Shown here: positions 13,326 to 14,665 of the stretch, in pieces | Layout of the letters: the number at the start of each line of letters is the position of its first letter | How positions within the stretch are numbered: position 1 is the first letter of the stretch | Notes under the pieces: model-generated | What the model was told of the DNA's origin: nothing | Databases searched by the model: none | The model's input: only the letters and a program-made list of their open reading frames with translations | Made by a program: the position numbers and the translations under genes | Assembly: GCA_946999025.1 (NCBI GenBank) | Contig: CAMQBP010000030.1 | Location: 1-14,665 of the forward strand | Direction of reading: 5' to 3' | Origin: an uncultured Prevotella sp. | Lineage (GTDB): Bacteria > Bacteroidota > Bacteroidia > Bacteroidales > Bacteroidaceae | Length of the DNA stretch: 14,665 nucleotides

Positions 13326-14417
13326 ATGAGAAAAATAATCCATGTCGATATGGATGCTTTCTATGCCTCGGTAGAACAGCGTGACCATCCCGAATTAAGA
13401 GGCAAACCGGTCGCTGTTGGTCACGACGGACCGCGTGGTGTGGTCAGCACGGCAAGTTACGAGGCGCGCAAGTTTGGCGTGCACTCGGCAATGGCCATGA
13501 GCAAAGCCAAGCGTCTGTGTCCGCAGTTGATTGTTGTGCCTCACAGGGGAGAGGTGTACCACGAGGTTTCCATGCAGGTTCGTGAAATCTTTCGTGAGTA
13601 CACAGACATCATTGAACCCATATCCTTGGATGAGGCATTTTTGGACGTTACCGACAATAAAAAGGATATAGACGATCCACTGACCATCGCCCTTGAAATC
13701 AAGGAGAAGATACGAGCAACCACTCATTTGACAGCTTCTGCCGGAGTGTCCTTCAATAAATTTCTGGCCAAGATTGCTTCTGATTATCGAAAACCTGATG
13801 GATTGTTTGAGGTTAGTTATGAAGATGCGTACGATTTTATTGGTCAATTGAAGATAGAAAAGTTTTGTGGCATCGGACCAAAAACAGCTGAGCAAATGCA
13901 TAAAATGGGAATCTTTACGGGCGAACAGTTGCGTACGGTTTCTGAAAAACATTTGATTGACGTGTTCGGCAAGATGGGTAGTGTCTACTATCATGATGCC
14001 AGAGGCGAAGATGGGCGACCTGTTGTCAGCCATTGGATTCGCAAATCTGTTGGCTGCGAACGTACATTTCAGGAAGATCTCACCCTGCGCTCGGCCATTG
14101 TTATCGAACTGTACCACACGGTGTTGGAACTGGTTGAACGAATCAAAGAAGCCGGTTTTGAAGGCAAGACGCTGACCTTGAAAATCAAATTTGATGATTT
14201 TACGCAAATAACCAGAAGTGCCACGGTAGATCATTGTTTGCAAACCAAAAACCAAATACTGCCTCTGGCAAAAAGTTTGTTGCGTGAGGTGGATTATTCC
14301 CATCGAGCCATCAGGCTGATGGGACTGTCTGTCAACAACCCTCATGCGGATGATAAGACAGAAAAGGAGATACGATGGGAAGAAGGTTGGATTGATGGTT
14401 TTAAAGATGCCCGATAA
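13326..14417 (+). CDS. dinB: DNA polymerase IV (Y-family)
   Basis: This Y-family translesion polymerase of 363 residues copies past damaged template bases. Palm motifs are HVDMDAFYASVEQRD near the N-terminus (metal-binding Asp) and SLDEAFLDVT (Asp-Glu pair). Others are SYEARKFGVHSAM, AGVSFNKFLAKIASDYRKPDG, the helix-hairpin-helix KFCGIGPKTAEQM, and a little-finger domain ending AIRLMGLSVNN. Two adjacent ATGs (13323, 13326) are possible; the second gives MRKIIHVDMDAF, the usual family start. An in-frame TAG at 13314 blocks longer forms. The tail, ..EIRWEEGWIDGFKDAR, shows no obvious QLxLF-type sliding-clamp motif. It diverges from the DUF4332 gene. Confidence 0.95.
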   Translation: MRKIIHVDMDAFYASVEQRDHPELRGKPVAVGHDGPRGVVSTASYEARKFGVHSAMAMSKAKRLCPQLIVVPHRGEVYHEVSMQVREIFREYTDIIEPISLDEAFLDVTDNKKDIDDPLTIALEIKEKIRATTHLTASAGVSFNKFLAKIASDYRKPDGLFEVSYEDAYDFIGQLKIEKFCGIGPKTAEQMHKMGIFTGEQLRTVSEKHLIDVFGKMGSVYYHDARGEDGRPVVSHWIRKSVGCERTFQEDLTLRSAIVIELYHTVLELVERIKEAGFEGKTLTLKIKFDDFTQITRSATVDHCLQTKNQILPLAKSLLREVDYSHRAIRLMGLSVNNPHADDKTEKEIRWEEGWIDGFKDAR

Positions 14418-14511
14418 AGTTTCTTTCTTGCAACTATAATGAAAGCGGCGTGTCCTATTTCCATTCTTTACTAAACTTGCAGGTGAGGAGCATTTGAAAA
14501 ACCTGTAATCA

Positions 14512-14543
14512 TTTGGACGTATCAGATATCTTTCGTAATTTTG
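14512..14543 (+). promoter_or_regulatory. Promoter of the pyruvate kinase gene
   Basis: TTTG (14512-14515), a 20-bp spacer and TAATTTTG (14536-14543) match both consensus boxes. The start is predicted near 14547, giving a leader of about 86 bases. Confidence 0.75.
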
Positions 14544-14632
14544 CATAGAATTATTAAGCAAATAGTTGCACCGATGGTTTGGCCTGAACATCCTTTTTGT
14601 GTGGACCATGCATCAAATGAATCATCATCATC

Positions 14633-14665
14633 ATGAAACAAACAAAGATAGTATGTTCGATCAGT
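14633..14665 (+). CDS. pyk: Pyruvate kinase (partial, first 11 codons; runs off right edge)
   Basis: The visible peptide MKQTKIVCSIS matches the N-terminus of Bacteroidota pyruvate kinases, where K-x-T-K-I-V-x-(S/T)-I opens the TIM-barrel domain. The enzyme makes pyruvate and ATP from phosphoenolpyruvate in the last step of glycolysis. The start is fixed by an in-frame TGA at 14618-14620 with no ATG in between. Only 11 residues are visible, so the call rests on this short match and the promoter upstream. Confidence 0.7.
   Translation, partial: MKQTKIVCSIS

Noticed and set aside
13395..14609. 404-codon open frame antisense to dinB
   Set aside because: It is a mirror of the dinB coding frame with no recognisable domain and no promoter or start signal; the dinB product is unmistakable.

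Overview
The window reads as chromosomal DNA of a Prevotella-like bacterium (Bacteroidota, Prevotellaceae). Support comes from Bacteroidota-type promoters (a -33 TTTG box, 19-20 bp, then a TAnnTTTG -7 box), almost no Shine-Dalgarno sequences, and the protein types present: a 29-residue basic ribosome-associated-type protein, an HU variant of the Bacteroidota kind, a C10 peptidase with a short Prevotella-style tail, a DUF4332 helix-hairpin-helix protein and a DUF4143 ATPase. I see no integrase, transposase, phage gene or CRISPR array, so most of the region is ordinary core chromosome.

Layout. 1-1,640: the tail of an unrecognised zinc-ribbon ORF (+), a shared terminator hairpin, and an AAA/DUF4143 ATPase (-). 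The ATPase promoter carries four TTTCACA repeats at a regular 32-33 bp spacing. 1,840-3,180: a secreted phytase-like esterase (+), then tRNA-Cys (-) with its own promoter and terminator. 3,189-4,828: a small FeoB-associated Cys-rich membrane protein (-), a foldable three-way-junction RNA element and glyA (-). 4,948-6,379: pyrI and pyrB (-), the two subunits of aspartate carbamoyltransferase. 6,463-9,002: a class A penicillin-binding protein (+) with promoter and terminator. 9,045-12,314, all on -: HU, the tiny basic protein, RNase G and a divergent C10 peptidase. 12,745-14,417: a DUF4332 protein (-) and DNA polymerase IV (+), expressed divergently from two well-matched promoters. 14,512-end: promoter, leader and first 11 codons of pyruvate kinase (+).

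How the genes fit together: most are housekeeping functions: pyrimidine synthesis (pyrBI), one-carbon metabolism (glyA), peptidoglycan synthesis, RNA processing (RNase G next to a ribosome-associated-type protein), translesion synthesis and glycolysis. I found no clear new multigene defence or mobile system. The items most worth a second look are non-coding or structural: the phased TTTCACA array, the three-way-junction element beside glyA, an apparently leaderless dinB, a C10 peptidase that has lost the usual Asn-Trp active-site motif and the prodomain, and a small upstream ORF overlapping the pyruvate kinase start.
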